A stretch of DNA of 49,376 nt, taken from contig JAPPNU010000016.1 in the NCBI GenBank assembly GCA_028873695.1, forward strand, positions 1 through 49,376, in the 5' to 3' direction. Positions 24,528-34,836 of the stretch are shown here, piece after piece. The stretch is from Gemmatimonadota bacterium. Lineage in GTDB: Bacteria; Latescibacterota; UBA2968; GCA-2709665. Numbering within the stretch: the first letter of the stretch is position 1; the number at the start of each line of letters is the position of its first letter. The notes beneath the pieces were generated by a model. It did not search any database and had not been told where the DNA came from. It worked only from the letters and a program-made list of their open reading frames with translations. Position numbers and translations under genes: made by a program.

Positions 24528-27247
24528 TGGACTCGGAGATGATGTTGATCCTGATGGCGTTGGCCATTGCGATTCTATTGTGTCTGATACCCGAACGGCT
24601 GAACGCCGAGCCGGTGTTTCGGCCCGACGTCGACCGGAGTCACGTTGCGGGTCTGGAGAAAAGCCTGGCCCCCGTCATGGCGCTGTCAGAGGACGAACTG
24701 GCGCGGCTGATTCCGGACCGGTCCGGTTTCCGGTTCGTGGACTGTCCGAATTGCGAGGGGGGCGCCGAGGAGAATCAGTTGTCGTGGTCGATCGCGGATC
24801 CCGAACGGGTGTTCTGCCAGTTCTGCGACATGCGTTTTCCAAACGAGGCCTACCCCGAAAACGGCGTGATGCGGGTGACCAATCCACGTGGCGAGGTCCA
24901 GGAATACCCCTACTGGGAGGCGCCGTTTCCCCCGCCGGCGCAGTTGCCGGGTACGCTTTCTCATATAAAGCCCGACACGAAGTACCGGCACTACTTCCGG
25001 GCGAAGGGATGGTACGTCGCCCGGATGTTCTTTTCCGATGCGGCCCATCATCTCGGGAAGCTTTATTATCTGACCGGGAATGCGGCGTTCGCTCGCAGGT
25101 CGGCGTTGATTCTGGACCGGTTCGCCCGGGTTTATCCCGGGTATTGCGCCCGGTACGACGCCCCGTTCCGCCCGAAGGTGGTCTTCGAGAGCGACAACAC
25201 GTTTCCCTTTCCGGTTTCTCCGTACCTTGCGGCGAAGTGGGACTACTGGGCCTATGGCGATATCCCGTCGAACCTGGTCTTCGCCTACGATCTCGTACGG
25301 GATAGCGGTCAGTTGAACGACGGAATGCGCCGGCGAATCGAGGATGATCTCTTTCGTGGCAGCGTTTCTTTTGTGCGATCGTATCCCATAACGCTGAGCA
25401 ATATGGACCCGGCGATCCTGAGGGGGTTGATTTCGGCGGGGCGGGTTCTGCCCGAACCGGCGTACGTGCACGACGCGGTGCAATGGATCGGCGACCTGAT
25501 CAGGAAGCAGTTCTTCAAGGACGGCATGTGGCGGGAGGGGGCCGTTTCGTATCACAATCAGACGGTGGAAGGCCTGGTGTCCGTCATGGACCTGTTGAAG
25601 GGATACAGCGATCCGGAGGGCTATGTGAATCCGGAGAACGGGAAGCGCTATGACGCCCTGGATCTCCTGGACAGCTTCCCGTTTTTTGAAAAATCCAGAC
25701 GGATACCTGACCTCCTGCGGTATCCAAACGGCCGCCTTGTCGCGGTGCACGATACCTGGGCCTGGCAGACGAGGGCGCCAACGGCACAGAGCGCGCCATA
25801 CCTGCTGGCCGGCGTCGGGCATGCCTGGCTGGGGCGGGGCACCGGCGCGAACCAGATGCAGGCGCACCTGCACTTTTCGGGAGCGTACGGACACGCCCAC
25901 GCGGACCTGTTGAGCATCACCCTGTTTGCGCACGGACAGGAGCGGCTGTCCGATATCGGCTATACCTGGACCCACCAGCGGCAGTGGGCGTCGAGCACGC
26001 TGTCGCACAACACCGTCGTTGTGGACGGCGAGGACCAGGCGCGGGGCCATGAAAACAACCCGTCCGACGGTAACCTGCTGCTGTTTGTACCGGGAGACGA
26101 CGGATTTCAGGCGGTGGCCGCCCGGGGCAATCGTGCGTATCCCGGCGTCGTCAGGGATTACCGGCGCCTGCTGGTGATGATCGGCGTTTCAGCGCAGGAT
26201 GCTTACGTGGTCGACGTATTTGGCGTAGACGGGGGAGAACGGCACGAGTATGTACTGGTGGGCGACGCAAACAACGACGGATCGATCGAGACCGAACTGG
26301 ATCGATCGCCATACGGCGAAACACTGCTGCCGCCCGACGTAAAGGTCGTATTGCCCAGCGGGGAGACCGTGCCGGGATACGCGGAGGGACACAACTTCGT
26401 TTACGCGTACGTGCGGGACGTGCGCCGGGCTGAAATCTCCGCGCCGTGGGACGTGGTCGTCACCAGCGAGGGCGAACCGAAGGGCGGGGTCCGTATTCAT
26501 GGTATTTCAGGTCTGGATGGAGAGCTGTTATTCGGGAGCATGCCATCCGTCAGGCGAGCGGAGGAGAGCGAGGGCCGCCTCGACGATTGTACCATGCCCG
26601 CGTTGATTCACCGGCGGGTGGGCAAGGACCTGTCCAGCGTATTCGTGAACGTGCTGGAACCGTTCGGCGAAGCGCCGTTCCTGCGCTCGGTGGACCGGCT
26701 GGACATTGATTCAGACGGTTTGGCGCTTAAGATCACAGGAAAGGACTTTACGGATTATCTTGTCCATAGCCGGGACGGAAGACGAATCGCTCTGGGAGAC
26801 ATCGTACTGGATGGACGGATCGGTTTTGTGCGCGTTCGGGACGGCGGGGTGGAAAGGATGACCCTGGTGGGTGGAACGCTGCTGAAAAAGGGAGGCGTCA
26901 GCCTCGCGGGGGAAGGCATCTTCGATGGCGCGATTCTGGGCGTTCTGCGAAAGGAGACCGGTTCCGACGTAAACGGCCTGGTTGTGGACGGCGGCGTTCC
27001 TGAGGGAGACGGGCTGGAAGGATTGACGGTTCTGGTCAGAGACGGCGCCGGGTTTACGTTGGGCCTTCAGTTGACGGAGGTCATCGAACGGGAGGGGCGG
27101 ACGGTTCTCGTACTCGATGACGATCCCGGATTCGAAATGAAACCAGACGGATCGAGCCGCCATGTCTATTTTCCCCACCGGTCCTGGTCAGGCGAGAACA
27201 GATATGAGATCATGGACGTGAGACATCGAGTCAAGTCGAGTCGTTGA
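24527..27247 (+). CDS. Exported heparinase II/III-family lyase with Cys4 ribbon
   Basis: A 906-residue predicted polysaccharide lyase. Residues 1-27 form a signal peptide (LILMALAIAILLCL, then NA-EP). CxxC pairs at 73-76 and 97-100 (VDCPNC, FCQFC) suggest a zinc ribbon at the N-terminal domain. The helical toroid follows (AKGWYVARMFFSDAAH, RFARVYPGYC), with MWREGAVSYHNQTVEG near the active-site groove. Then comes the heparinase II/III beta domain (SGAYGHAHADLLSITLFAHG, TLSHNTVVVDGEDQ). Such enzymes cleave uronate-containing polysaccharides by beta-elimination. The start at 24527 overlaps the upstream stop; in-frame ATGs at 24539 and 24542 directly follow GGAG and are possible alternatives. 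Confidence 0.85.
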   Translation: MDSEMMLILMALAIAILLCLIPERLNAEPVFRPDVDRSHVAGLEKSLAPVMALSEDELARLIPDRSGFRFVDCPNCEGGAEENQLSWSIADPERVFCQFCDMRFPNEAYPENGVMRVTNPRGEVQEYPYWEAPFPPPAQLPGTLSHIKPDTKYRHYFRAKGWYVARMFFSDAAHHLGKLYYLTGNAAFARRSALILDRFARVYPGYCARYDAPFRPKVVFESDNTFPFPVSPYLAAKWDYWAYGDIPSNLVFAYDLVRDSGQLNDGMRRRIEDDLFRGSVSFVRSYPITLSNMDPAILRGLISAGRVLPEPAYVHDAVQWIGDLIRKQFFKDGMWREGAVSYHNQTVEGLVSVMDLLKGYSDPEGYVNPENGKRYDALDLLDSFPFFEKSRRIPDLLRYPNGRLVAVHDTWAWQTRAPTAQSAPYLLAGVGHAWLGRGTGANQMQAHLHFSGAYGHAHADLLSITLFAHGQERLSDIGYTWTHQRQWASSTLSHNTVVVDGEDQARGHENNPSDGNLLLFVPGDDGFQAVAARGNRAYPGVVRDYRRLLVMIGVSAQDAYVVDVFGVDGGERHEYVLVGDANNDGSIETELDRSPYGETLLPPDVKVVLPSGETVPGYAEGHNFVYAYVRDVRRAEISAPWDVVVTSEGEPKGGVRIHGISGLDGELLFGSMPSVRRAEESEGRLDDCTMPALIHRRVGKDLSSVFVNVLEPFGEAPFLRSVDRLDIDSDGLALKITGKDFTDYLVHSRDGRRIALGDIVLDGRIGFVRVRDGGVERMTLVGGTLLKKGGVSLAGEGIFDGAILGVLRKETGSDVNGLVVDGGVPEGDGLEGLTVLVRDGAGFTLGLQLTEVIEREGRTVLVLDDDPGFEMKPDGSSRHVYFPHRSWSGENRYEIMDVRHRVKSSR

Positions 27248-27267
27248 GGAAGCTAGGTTGAACGTGG

Positions 27268-27287
27268 GGCAGACATTCCTGTCTGCC
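27268..27287. repeat. Short perfect hairpin
   Basis: GGCAGACA and TGTCTGCC flank TTCC. It lies about 25 bases after the heparinase-like gene and could act as a weak terminator, but no T-run follows on either strand. Confidence 0.5.
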
Positions 27288-27433
27288 ATCGCCGCGCAGA
27301 CGTTGCATTTGTAGGGTAAACCTTTTGGTTGCCCGCATTTCGGCGCTGGCAGACCTGATTTGACGTCTTTCCCTTTGTGTCTTCGTGGCTTTGTGCCTTT
27401 GTGTGAGCCGATTCTTGACACCTGAAGAATGGC

Positions 27434-27453
27434 GGGCGACCGGCCGGTCGCCC
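27434..27453. repeat. Perfect 20-base palindrome, GGTCGCCCCTACAA family
   Basis: GGGCGACCGG followed directly by its reverse complement, then CCTACAA. It is related to 16694-16714. Confidence 0.7.
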
Positions 27454-27529
27454 CTACAAATCCAATACAGGCACGGATATCACCGGTTGATATAGCCGAT
27501 CCGTATCGCTGACCGGTTCAAGCTGACCG

Positions 27530-27670
27530 ATGATGACTGACGGCTGATCGCTGACAGCTTTTTCTGAGAGGGCCGGGGAGAGAGGTCTGTGGGGTGATGG
27601 AGGGTGGGTTTGCTTTTGATCTTGCCTTTCGTTTTTAGCTGACGGCTGATCGCTGACAGCTGATAGCTTT
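27530..27670 (+). repeat. Single copy of the GAGAGGGCCGGGG intergenic repeat
   Basis: Contains GAGAGGGCCGGGGAGAGAGG followed by TTTTGATCTTGCCTTTCG and flanked by GCTGACGGCTGATCGCTGACAG blocks. It is most like the 18640-18956 version. Confidence 0.65.
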
Positions 27671-27692
27671 CTTGATGCAAGGAGATTTCGAA

Positions 27693-30106
27693 ATGGTCAC
27701 GATGTCAGACACAACGGAATTGAAAGCGCCGTTTCTGCCGGCGGAGGAGAACGAACTCAGCCGCCGCTACCTGCGGATGATCGAGAAGTGGATCCCGACC
27801 GGTGTCGAGTATTTTCAGGAATGGCCCGACAGGCCGAATTGCGGGCATTTCTTCGGCGGGTGTCACTGGTACGGCGGCGAGACCGCGCCGCCGGTGGAGA
27901 CGTTCGCGCTGGCCAGCGTCTCCCCGGAGTACGACGAGACTGGCGTCGGTGTCTCCCGGAGCGACCTTCAGCGCATGGCGATCATGGGGTTGCGTTACCT
28001 GTGTTTCACCCACGATTCCGGGCCGCCGGACTGCGTGCGGCCCCTTGAGGGCATGGGACGGCCCGAGATCTGCGGCACCAAGTGGGGCGAGCGCGGGCTG
28101 GGGTTCTTCAAGGAAAGCCAGTGCGGCCATGGCATTTCGTTGTTGGGGCGGGTATGCCTGTTGCTGCGTGACCGGATTGACGACGAGACGTGGATGATGA
28201 TGGCGCGGGTACACGCGGACTATGCCGGCAGGTTCGGGAATATGGCGCCGAAGAGCGGGATCTACGTCGATACGCAGATGGAGGAGAACGCCTGGACCTC
28301 CAACGGGCTGACGTCGTGTTTCCTGTTCCTCGAACGCCACGAAGGCGCCGCCGAATGGGAGGCGACCTGCAGGCGCTGGATGTATTCCACCTGCGCAACG
28401 CCGCAGGACGCGAAGGACCGCGGGACCGTGGGCCGGACGACAGCGGGTGCGCTGGCCGGAAAAATCTTCACTGCGCTGCCGGACTACTGGGCGGAAAACC
28501 ACGGGATGGTACATCCGAACTACACCTCGTCCGGCGTTCGCCCGCTCACCTCGGCGGGAGCGCAATTGAAGCTTTGGGGTCGGGAACTGCCGCCGGAATT
28601 GTTCTGGAACCGCCGCAGGGTCTACGAGAATCTGAAGGCGATGACGGATGGGTCCGGATACGCCCAGGCCGTGCAGGGGATGGACTGGCATTATCTGCCA
28701 ACCACCGGAATCGATACGCCGCATTCGGCCGCCGCCGTGTTCTTTGACGACCCGGATGCCGCGGCACTATTGCGCAGAGGGCTTCGGAACGCCGAACTGC
28801 GGCAGGACGGGAACGGCGGGCGCATGTACGACAGGGATTTCGCGGAACGGGCGCACGACCAGCAGGACCCCATGATCATGCGGGAAGTCACCATCGGCGG
28901 GGTCGCGCACCAATACCTGTTTCACCGGTTGTTCGGTCCGGGCGCCGCCCCCACACCCGAAGATGAACTCGAACGGCGGCTGGCCGCGGTACGTGAGTAC
29001 CCGCACGCGGGTTTCGTCCATCACCGGCATTCAAAGGGCAGACTTCGTTTTCCTGGCGGAATTCCGTGATGGCGCTGCCGCTCACCAGAGAGGGAATCTA
29101 TACGATTGCCCCCTGTTCGGACAGCTGGCTGGGCCGGCCGGTGGTGAAGGGACGGCCGGACAGCCATCGGCTGAAACAGGTACGGGTGACCGACTATGAC
29201 GACGGATTCGCCGCCGCGATGGTCTTGGACCGGTGCCAGGAGTCATTGCGGCAGGAGGTGCTCTTCGCCAGCCTTCCGGACGGGCGTGCGCTGTCCTTCG
29301 AGCGGTTCACGGCCCTGGAAGACCTTGCGGTGGAGTCGCTCGACCAGGGATTCCTGCGGATTACCAATGAGCATTTTCCCCTCCTCGATCCGAACTGCCG
29401 CGGCGTCCGCACACTCTACCGCCCGGACGGGTCAACCGACTACAGAGGCTGGCTTGGCGATCGCGAGGAGGACGATATCGAAGATCGCCTGGGCAGGCCG
29501 GCATGGCTCAATATCGACGACCGGCTGGGTATCGTCTATTCGGGAACGGGCGACGCGGTTTATCTCAATCGTCACTATTACCGGCCCTATCGCGCGATCG
29601 CGGATGATCTCACGCTTTCCCGTCAGGCAAACGAGCGGGCGGCGGGGGCCGGCGAGGAAGCCGGACGTCTCACGGCCTTGCTGATACCCGAGCAGGCCCA
29701 CGAAGACACGCCTTTCAGTCGTCTCGATGTGCTGAGCGGGCCGGAAAATAGCGCTTGCCTGGTTACCGACGGGTACCTCGCGGCCGCCAATTTCGCCGCC
29801 AACCGCAGGATGTGCGGGTTCGCTCGGGCCAGGTCCGAGGAAATCATGGTCTATGCGGGCGCCGGGGTTGTTGCGAATGGAGACAATGTACGGTATAACG
29901 TACCGCTCAACAGCGTGAGCGCCTGCCTTCTGGCCGCGACGCACTCGCTGCGCGTGGATGGAGATATTACGGTTGATACGGCGTCTGGCGGCGGGATCTA
30001 TGTGACGAATACCGGTTCCGAACGGGTAGAGGTTGAAATCGCGAGCGGAGCAGGTGCGGGCGAGAATCTGACGATCGACGTGGGAAGGACGATACGCATC
30101 GAATAA
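27693..30106 (+). pseudogene. Frameshifted paralogue of the 804-residue putative polysaccharide lyase
   Basis: Two adjacent frames together match the whole protein at 20652-23066. The first runs 27693-29069 and covers the helical half (HFFGGCHWYGG, TKWGERGLGFF, ESQCG, AENHGMVHPNYTSSGV, FVHHRHSKG). The second continues in frame +2 from about 29040 to 30106 (TSFSWRNSVMALPLTREG, LNIDDRLGIVYSGTGDAVYLNRHYY). The break lies just after AAGGGC at 29034-29039; the paralogue reads KGQNSLSW, so one missing C (GGC CAG becoming GGC AG) explains it. It could be a real inactivating deletion, an assembly error, or two separately translated halves; a GTG at 29066 could restart the second half but has no good SD. 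ATG 27693 has AAGGAG 9 bases upstream. Confidence 0.85.
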
Positions 30107-30369
30107 TGGATGACCTCACGCAGATTGCGCTCAGGTTTAACCTTGATTCTCAACCATTCTGGGACCTGAATGTCGAATGTATACAGAAGAACAGAGGCGA
30201 ATTGATGTCAAAGTTCCCAGATACTTGAGGTCACTGGACGTGAACGGAAATTTCATCCATTTGTACGACCTCGATGCCCCGCTCTTGCGCTGATTCCTTC
30301 TGTGCCTTTTGTGCTTTTTGTGGTAAGTTTCGTCGTTGCCTTTTTTGATTTGGGTTAACACGAGGAGAC
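30107..30369. other. Intergenic region with short low-complexity repeat
   Basis: No gene. Around 30295-30330 a TTCTGTGCCTTTTGTGCTTTT type stretch recalls 27375-27415 and, inverted, 16650-16685. GAGGAG at 30362-30367 is the RBS of the next gene. Confidence 0.5.
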
Positions 30370-32910
30370 ATGTCCGTGAACGATCACTGCATACTCCGGA
30401 ACAGCGCCCTTTCCCTCAAGTGGGAGGGCGGGAATCTCCAGGTCGAGAATCGACGATCGGGTCTTCGCCGCACCTTTGATTTTCCGGCGTTCATGATCCG
30501 GCTGGGCGACGTGGAGGTCCACGCGGACCGTTTCATTCAGACCGATATGCAGGTCGGAGCGGACGAGGTTGTATTCGATTATCGGCATGAAGCGACCGGC
30601 ATTCGGGCCCGGGTGCGGTACTGGATCCAGGGAGAGGATCCCTGGTTCAGGAAGCAGTTGACGCTCGAGGCGCCAAACAGCCCGAGCGCGCCAACCCCGG
30701 ACCGGCTCTGGGTGGACATTCAGGAAAGTCCCCCGCGTCCGATCCGGCGGGTGGGATACAGCGTCCGCGGCGGGCCCGACGCGGAAGAACAGTCCGGGCT
30801 CGACTCATACGCCCCGCCGGTACCCGGTTGCGGCTATCCGGTGTGGGCAGGTGACTGGTTTGCCGGGCTCGAGCATCCGGTGGGGTTTGCGGTTCCGGGA
30901 GACAGGCTGGAGCTCTTCCACCATCCGGTCTGGGACGATGAGCGGCGCATCGAGAGCTATACGGCGGTCTTCGGCGCGGCAGAGCGTCACGAGTCGGTGC
31001 GGGACGCGTTCATGGACTATCTGTGGCAGATTCGCCTTCCCAGGTTGTCGAAGCCGATTTTCCACCTTTCTGTCGGCTGGTCGACGCGGTATCTGGGGAA
31101 TCGGGAATATATCGAGTCGTTCGAAGGGGACCAGGCCTATGCGGAAGCAGTATCGGACCTGGGCTTGAAGCCGGATTCACTCTCGTTTGACGCGGGCTGG
31201 TTCGACAGGAAGTCCATCTACCGGCACAAGGGCGATGATGAGGAGGATTCGCGGCTCATCGCGTTTGCGGAAGACTTGAAACAAAAGGGGTTTTCGCTGG
31301 CGCTGTGGGTGACGCACAACGGTCCGGTGGGCTTCGACACCGACTGGATTCAGGAGCAGGGATGGCGGGTTGGCGAGGGCCCCGGCTCCTACGGAAGCGG
31401 GACGTTCGTGGTCATGGCGCAGCCGTCCTTCGAGGAGGCGGTGGCGCGGCGCTGGGAGCGGCTGGTGAGGGACGTGGGCGCGGTGCATCTGAAAATCGAT
31501 TGGGACAACGAATGCGCCACCCATCCCGATTTCCAGGTACGTTTCCCTTCGCCCCATCACATGCGCGAGGCCTCGATCAACGCGTTCAACCGGATCGACC
31601 GGCGCCTGCGGGCAATCAATCCCAAACTCGTGACGCGGAACGGATGGTGGCCCAGCCCGTGGTGGCTGTGCCTGGCGAACCACACGTGGCTGATCCACTC
31701 GGGAGATTGCGAATACGCGTCCTGGCCGGCTCGCACCCAGCGCGACCGCGCCCTGACGCATCGGGACACGGTCTATTATCAGATCATGCGCCGGGCGGAA
31801 ACGCCCATCTTCTTCGACGCGTATGACAATCACGAATTCGTCCAGGCATTGACCAACGCGTTCGGCGATCCGCCCCATACGTGGCTGGACAATCTCGTGC
31901 TGGCGTCCTGCCGCGGCACCACCTATATGCCGATGCCGATTAATCCGGAAAGCCTCAGGGCGGACCGCGCGGAACAACTCCAGGCGATGATGGACTGGAT
32001 GCGTTTCAACGCGGACGAACTGGGCACGAAGGAGACGCGGATGGTGCTGGGGAATCCGGCTTTTGGCGAAGTCTATGGCTTCCTGCATCCTTCGGACGGA
32101 AGCGCATGGCTCCTGCTCCGAAACGCTTCCGTCGAGCCGCAGGCGGTGGACCTACACACGGACCTCGGATTGGGGTATGCGCCGGAAACCATCCGGCAGG
32201 TTTATCCGTTCTGGCAGGACCTGAAAGGCTCGGTGACGCTGCTGGGTAACGAAGTCCGCCTGCTGAAGATCTACGCAGACGGACGGGAGGACGTTTCTCC
32301 CGTTCCGGGCGCGCCGTTCATGGCGCGGTTGTCCGATAGCGGATGGGAATACCTGTTTCCGGGAGACCGGCGGCTTACGGACGACGTGGGGCCCGCGGTA
32401 CATCCCGATATGCAGATCCCGTGTCTCTCCGCCGAGGCGACCTGCGACGACCTGAATGACGGAACCCACACGATGCAGTGGTACGTCGCGGTGCCGCACC
32501 GGTTCGAGCGTCCGGAACTGCAGGTTGTCCTGTGCGGACCCGAGGAGGTGCTGGATGGCCTGAGCATCCGCGCCGGCGGGTCGCGGTACAAAGGTGTGCC
32601 GGCGCGGTACGCGTACGTGACCCAGCGCATCCACCGGCAGGGTCGAAGCAGCCACGGCTCGGCCAGGTTCCTTCCCCCCGTGGGGCCGCGGGAACGTGAC
32701 GACTATCTCTTCAACATTCACGACAGCGGATGGGCCTCGGTGACGGTGGATATCACGGGTGACGACCTGAATGCGCTGACGGTAAAGGCCTGGATCGCCG
32801 GGTACGAGGCGCCCGCCAGGCAGACCATCGTACAGGATACGCCGCCGATGCCCGGACCCCTGCTTCCGGTCCATCCGTACGGATTTTCCAGGTGTCTCGA
32901 GATCAGATGA
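30370..32910 (+). CDS. GH36-like alpha-galactosidase-type glycoside hydrolase
   Basis: An 846-residue cytoplasmic protein. An N-terminal beta-supersandwich region (to about 230) precedes a TIM barrel (about 232-560) with SFDAGWFDR (272-280) and HLKIDWDNE (373-381), which matches the strand-4 KxDW catalytic Asp (Asp377) of clan GH-D. TRNGWW and the SGDCEYASW segment continue the barrel, and a Trp-rich beta domain follows. The extra C-terminal beta domain (about 690-846) is longer than in typical GH36. Hydrolysis of an alpha-galactoside-like bond is likely; exact specificity is unknown. GAGGAG precedes the ATG by 5 bases. The 292-residue unknown starts 50 bases after it and is probably co-transcribed. 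Confidence 0.75.
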   Translation: MSVNDHCILRNSALSLKWEGGNLQVENRRSGLRRTFDFPAFMIRLGDVEVHADRFIQTDMQVGADEVVFDYRHEATGIRARVRYWIQGEDPWFRKQLTLEAPNSPSAPTPDRLWVDIQESPPRPIRRVGYSVRGGPDAEEQSGLDSYAPPVPGCGYPVWAGDWFAGLEHPVGFAVPGDRLELFHHPVWDDERRIESYTAVFGAAERHESVRDAFMDYLWQIRLPRLSKPIFHLSVGWSTRYLGNREYIESFEGDQAYAEAVSDLGLKPDSLSFDAGWFDRKSIYRHKGDDEEDSRLIAFAEDLKQKGFSLALWVTHNGPVGFDTDWIQEQGWRVGEGPGSYGSGTFVVMAQPSFEEAVARRWERLVRDVGAVHLKIDWDNECATHPDFQVRFPSPHHMREASINAFNRIDRRLRAINPKLVTRNGWWPSPWWLCLANHTWLIHSGDCEYASWPARTQRDRALTHRDTVYYQIMRRAETPIFFDAYDNHEFVQALTNAFGDPPHTWLDNLVLASCRGTTYMPMPINPESLRADRAEQLQAMMDWMRFNADELGTKETRMVLGNPAFGEVYGFLHPSDGSAWLLLRNASVEPQAVDLHTDLGLGYAPETIRQVYPFWQDLKGSVTLLGNEVRLLKIYADGREDVSPVPGAPFMARLSDSGWEYLFPGDRRLTDDVGPAVHPDMQIPCLSAEATCDDLNDGTHTMQWYVAVPHRFERPELQVVLCGPEEVLDGLSIRAGGSRYKGVPARYAYVTQRIHRQGRSSHGSARFLPPVGPRERDDYLFNIHDSGWASVTVDITGDDLNALTVKAWIAGYEAPARQTIVQDTPPMPGPLLPVHPYGFSRCLEIR

Positions 32911-32959
32911 TGCGGCGGGCAACTGACATTGGATTGTCCTTCTGAAGGGAGGCTTTGAA

Positions 32960-33838
32960 ATGGCGCTGAGGCACGATGCCGGGCAGAACGTCTGGCACTT
33001 TGAGACGAAGCAGATGGCGGGGCACATTCAGCCCGACGGGGACCGGCACGGGATCAAGGAATTGACACACAAGCCGACGGGCGCGCAGGTGGTTCACCCG
33101 AAGTACGACCTCCTGAACCTGTTCTTCATGTTTTCGCAGAACCACTGCATGGGACAGGCTCGTCAGAACGAGCGCAGCATTACGTCCGACGGCAACGCGA
33201 TCGACGTGTACTGGGCGCCGACGGACGATCACAAGGCCGAGATGACGGCCAGGTACGAAGTCGTCGAACCCAATGCGGTGGACCTGTCGATCCATGTGAA
33301 GTCCAACTGGCCGTACCCGGCGTATGAAGTATTCCTGTCCAACTATTTCGATCTGTCGCTGCGGCCGCACGTGTACGTTCAGGGCAGTCCGTTCGATATC
33401 CCGGCGGACCGGGCGCGATGGATCGCGCCTGAAGTGAACGACGTGTTCGTGGGAACGGGACTGGTATTCTCGAGGGACCAGCACGCTGCGCGGCGCTCGA
33501 CCGACGGGCGATGGGACCGGATCTGGGGCCTGTACCAGTGGAATCCACAGCGCTATTTCGAATTGCCGGTGATCATGAGCGCGAACCTCGACAAGGGCAT
33601 TGCCGGCGTGCTGATGTCCAGGCCTCAGGACTGCTACGCGGTCATCAGCGGTTACCAGAGCGATAACATGAAGGACCCGTTCAGGGACCAGAACCCGCTC
33701 TACCTCTCGCTGTTCGGGGATGATTTCCGCGTCGGAGATGAAAGGACCGTGGAAGTACGCTTCGCCGTCACCGAAATCGACGAGTCGCTGTCGCAACCGC
33801 TGGCGCTGTACGAGGCCTTTATGGCGGAGAAGGGGTAG
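32960..33838 (+). CDS. Unrecognised beta-rich protein beside the GH36-like gene
   Basis: A 292-residue cytoplasmic protein. I do not recognise the family. The sequence is beta-rich and aromatic (VYWAPTDD, LSNYFDLSL, WGLYQWNPQRYFELPV), with an N-terminal GQNVWHFETKQMAG and several conserved-looking His and Asp residues. This is compatible with a galactose-mutarotase-like or lectin-like sandwich. GGAGG lies 8 bases before the ATG. Position at the end of the carbohydrate cluster suggests a role with the upstream glycosidase. Confidence 0.7.
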   Translation: MALRHDAGQNVWHFETKQMAGHIQPDGDRHGIKELTHKPTGAQVVHPKYDLLNLFFMFSQNHCMGQARQNERSITSDGNAIDVYWAPTDDHKAEMTARYEVVEPNAVDLSIHVKSNWPYPAYEVFLSNYFDLSLRPHVYVQGSPFDIPADRARWIAPEVNDVFVGTGLVFSRDQHAARRSTDGRWDRIWGLYQWNPQRYFELPVIMSANLDKGIAGVLMSRPQDCYAVISGYQSDNMKDPFRDQNPLYLSLFGDDFRVGDERTVEVRFAVTEIDESLSQPLALYEAFMAEKG

Positions 33839-33954
33839 TCCCGGTTCATTCAAGGCCGATCGTGCTTGATCGGGTAGCGCAAACTGGCAGCTTGCGGCAC
33901 GGTCGGCGGCTGTCGAAATGCCTCGGATCGTTACGTGGCGTTACCTGTCAACTT

Positions 33955-34725
33955 TCACGGCATCCAGATATTCCATCTGCCGTACTTTTCCCAGATGCGG
34001 CACGTTTCGCAACTGCACATCCACCGGATGGCGAAACGCGGTTTGTGGCCCGTATTGAGAGATCCTGCGTGGACCAGCAGATAGTGGAAGAACAAAACGT
34101 CACCCCGGGACGGCGTTAACTCGATCGGCGCGCTCAGATCGAACTTTTGCGTTGGGTTCTGCAGATCCGGCAGCATGCGATACCTGTCAGGGTCCCGGAC
34201 CGCCGCCTCTCTGAGCGTACGATGCGACCCCGGCCAGACCGTGGTTCCGCCGCCCCGCGCGACACCTGAATCGAGATAGGTCAGCGACGAGACGCGGAAT
34301 GATCCGGGAAACACGCTGAACGGTCGATGAACGCCATCGGCGTGCCCGCTGTGGTGATTCCAATCACCGGAGACCGGAAATACACTCCGCGCCCATACCG
34401 CCTCGGGCTGTGGTCTCCGGCAGTGAAATGCGTCTGCATTTTCACGGGCAAGCTGGCTCTGCACGTCGTAAAACGCGGGTGTGCAACAAGCCAGCAACGC
34501 GGGATCCTTGAGCCCGAAATGTTCGATCACACCCTGGCGGGCGGCCGTCATCACCCCGTCCGTATCGCCCGGTAGTGGAGACCACGAAGCAGGATCGTCG
34601 CGATCCATACCGAGGACAGACCACATCGCTTCCTCCGCCCCGGCGATTGTCGTTTCAGGTATCAACCCGGACACCAGCACGAACCCGTCCCGGTCATATT
34701 GCGCCAATTCCGCTTGTGTAAGCAT
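33955..34725 (-). CDS. Phytanoyl-CoA dioxygenase (PhyH) family protein
   Basis: A 256-residue Fe(II)/2-oxoglutarate-dependent oxygenase. The iron triad is HAD at 128-130 (HHSGHADG) and His219 (LLVHAG), and Arg230 (KPRFAIRW) should bind 2-oxoglutarate. The N-terminal QYDRDGFVLVSGLI is typical. Substrates in environmental bacteria are mostly unknown. AGGAG lies 6 bases before the ATG. It is convergent with the carbohydrate cluster. The end is Cys-rich (CSCETC). Confidence 0.9.
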   Translation of the reverse strand: MLTQAELAQYDRDGFVLVSGLIPETTIAGAEEAMWSVLGMDRDDPASWSPLPGDTDGVMTAARQGVIEHFGLKDPALLACCTPAFYDVQSQLARENADAFHCRRPQPEAVWARSVFPVSGDWNHHSGHADGVHRPFSVFPGSFRVSSLTYLDSGVARGGGTTVWPGSHRTLREAAVRDPDRYRMLPDLQNPTQKFDLSAPIELTPSRGDVLFFHYLLVHAGSLNTGHKPRFAIRWMCSCETCRIWEKYGRWNIWMP

Positions 34726-34836
34726 AAATATCTCCTGGATGGTTTGAATTCATTTCAGAAGATCAATCCGTCACTAAAGGATCACTGTTGTCCAGGACAG
34801 AAACCAACCCGGGACCGGTGTGGTTGACGTTCCCGG

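Larger units (their letters stand above)
27248..27692. other. Repeat-filled intergenic region
   Basis: 445 bases with no gene. From left to right it holds a hairpin (27268-27287), a stretch related to 16650-16685 in reverse (about 27375-27415), a 20-base palindrome (27434-27453) and one copy of the GAGAGGGCCGGGG/GCTGACGGCTGATC repeat (about 27530-27670). AAGGAG before ATG 27693 serves the next gene. Confidence 0.6.
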
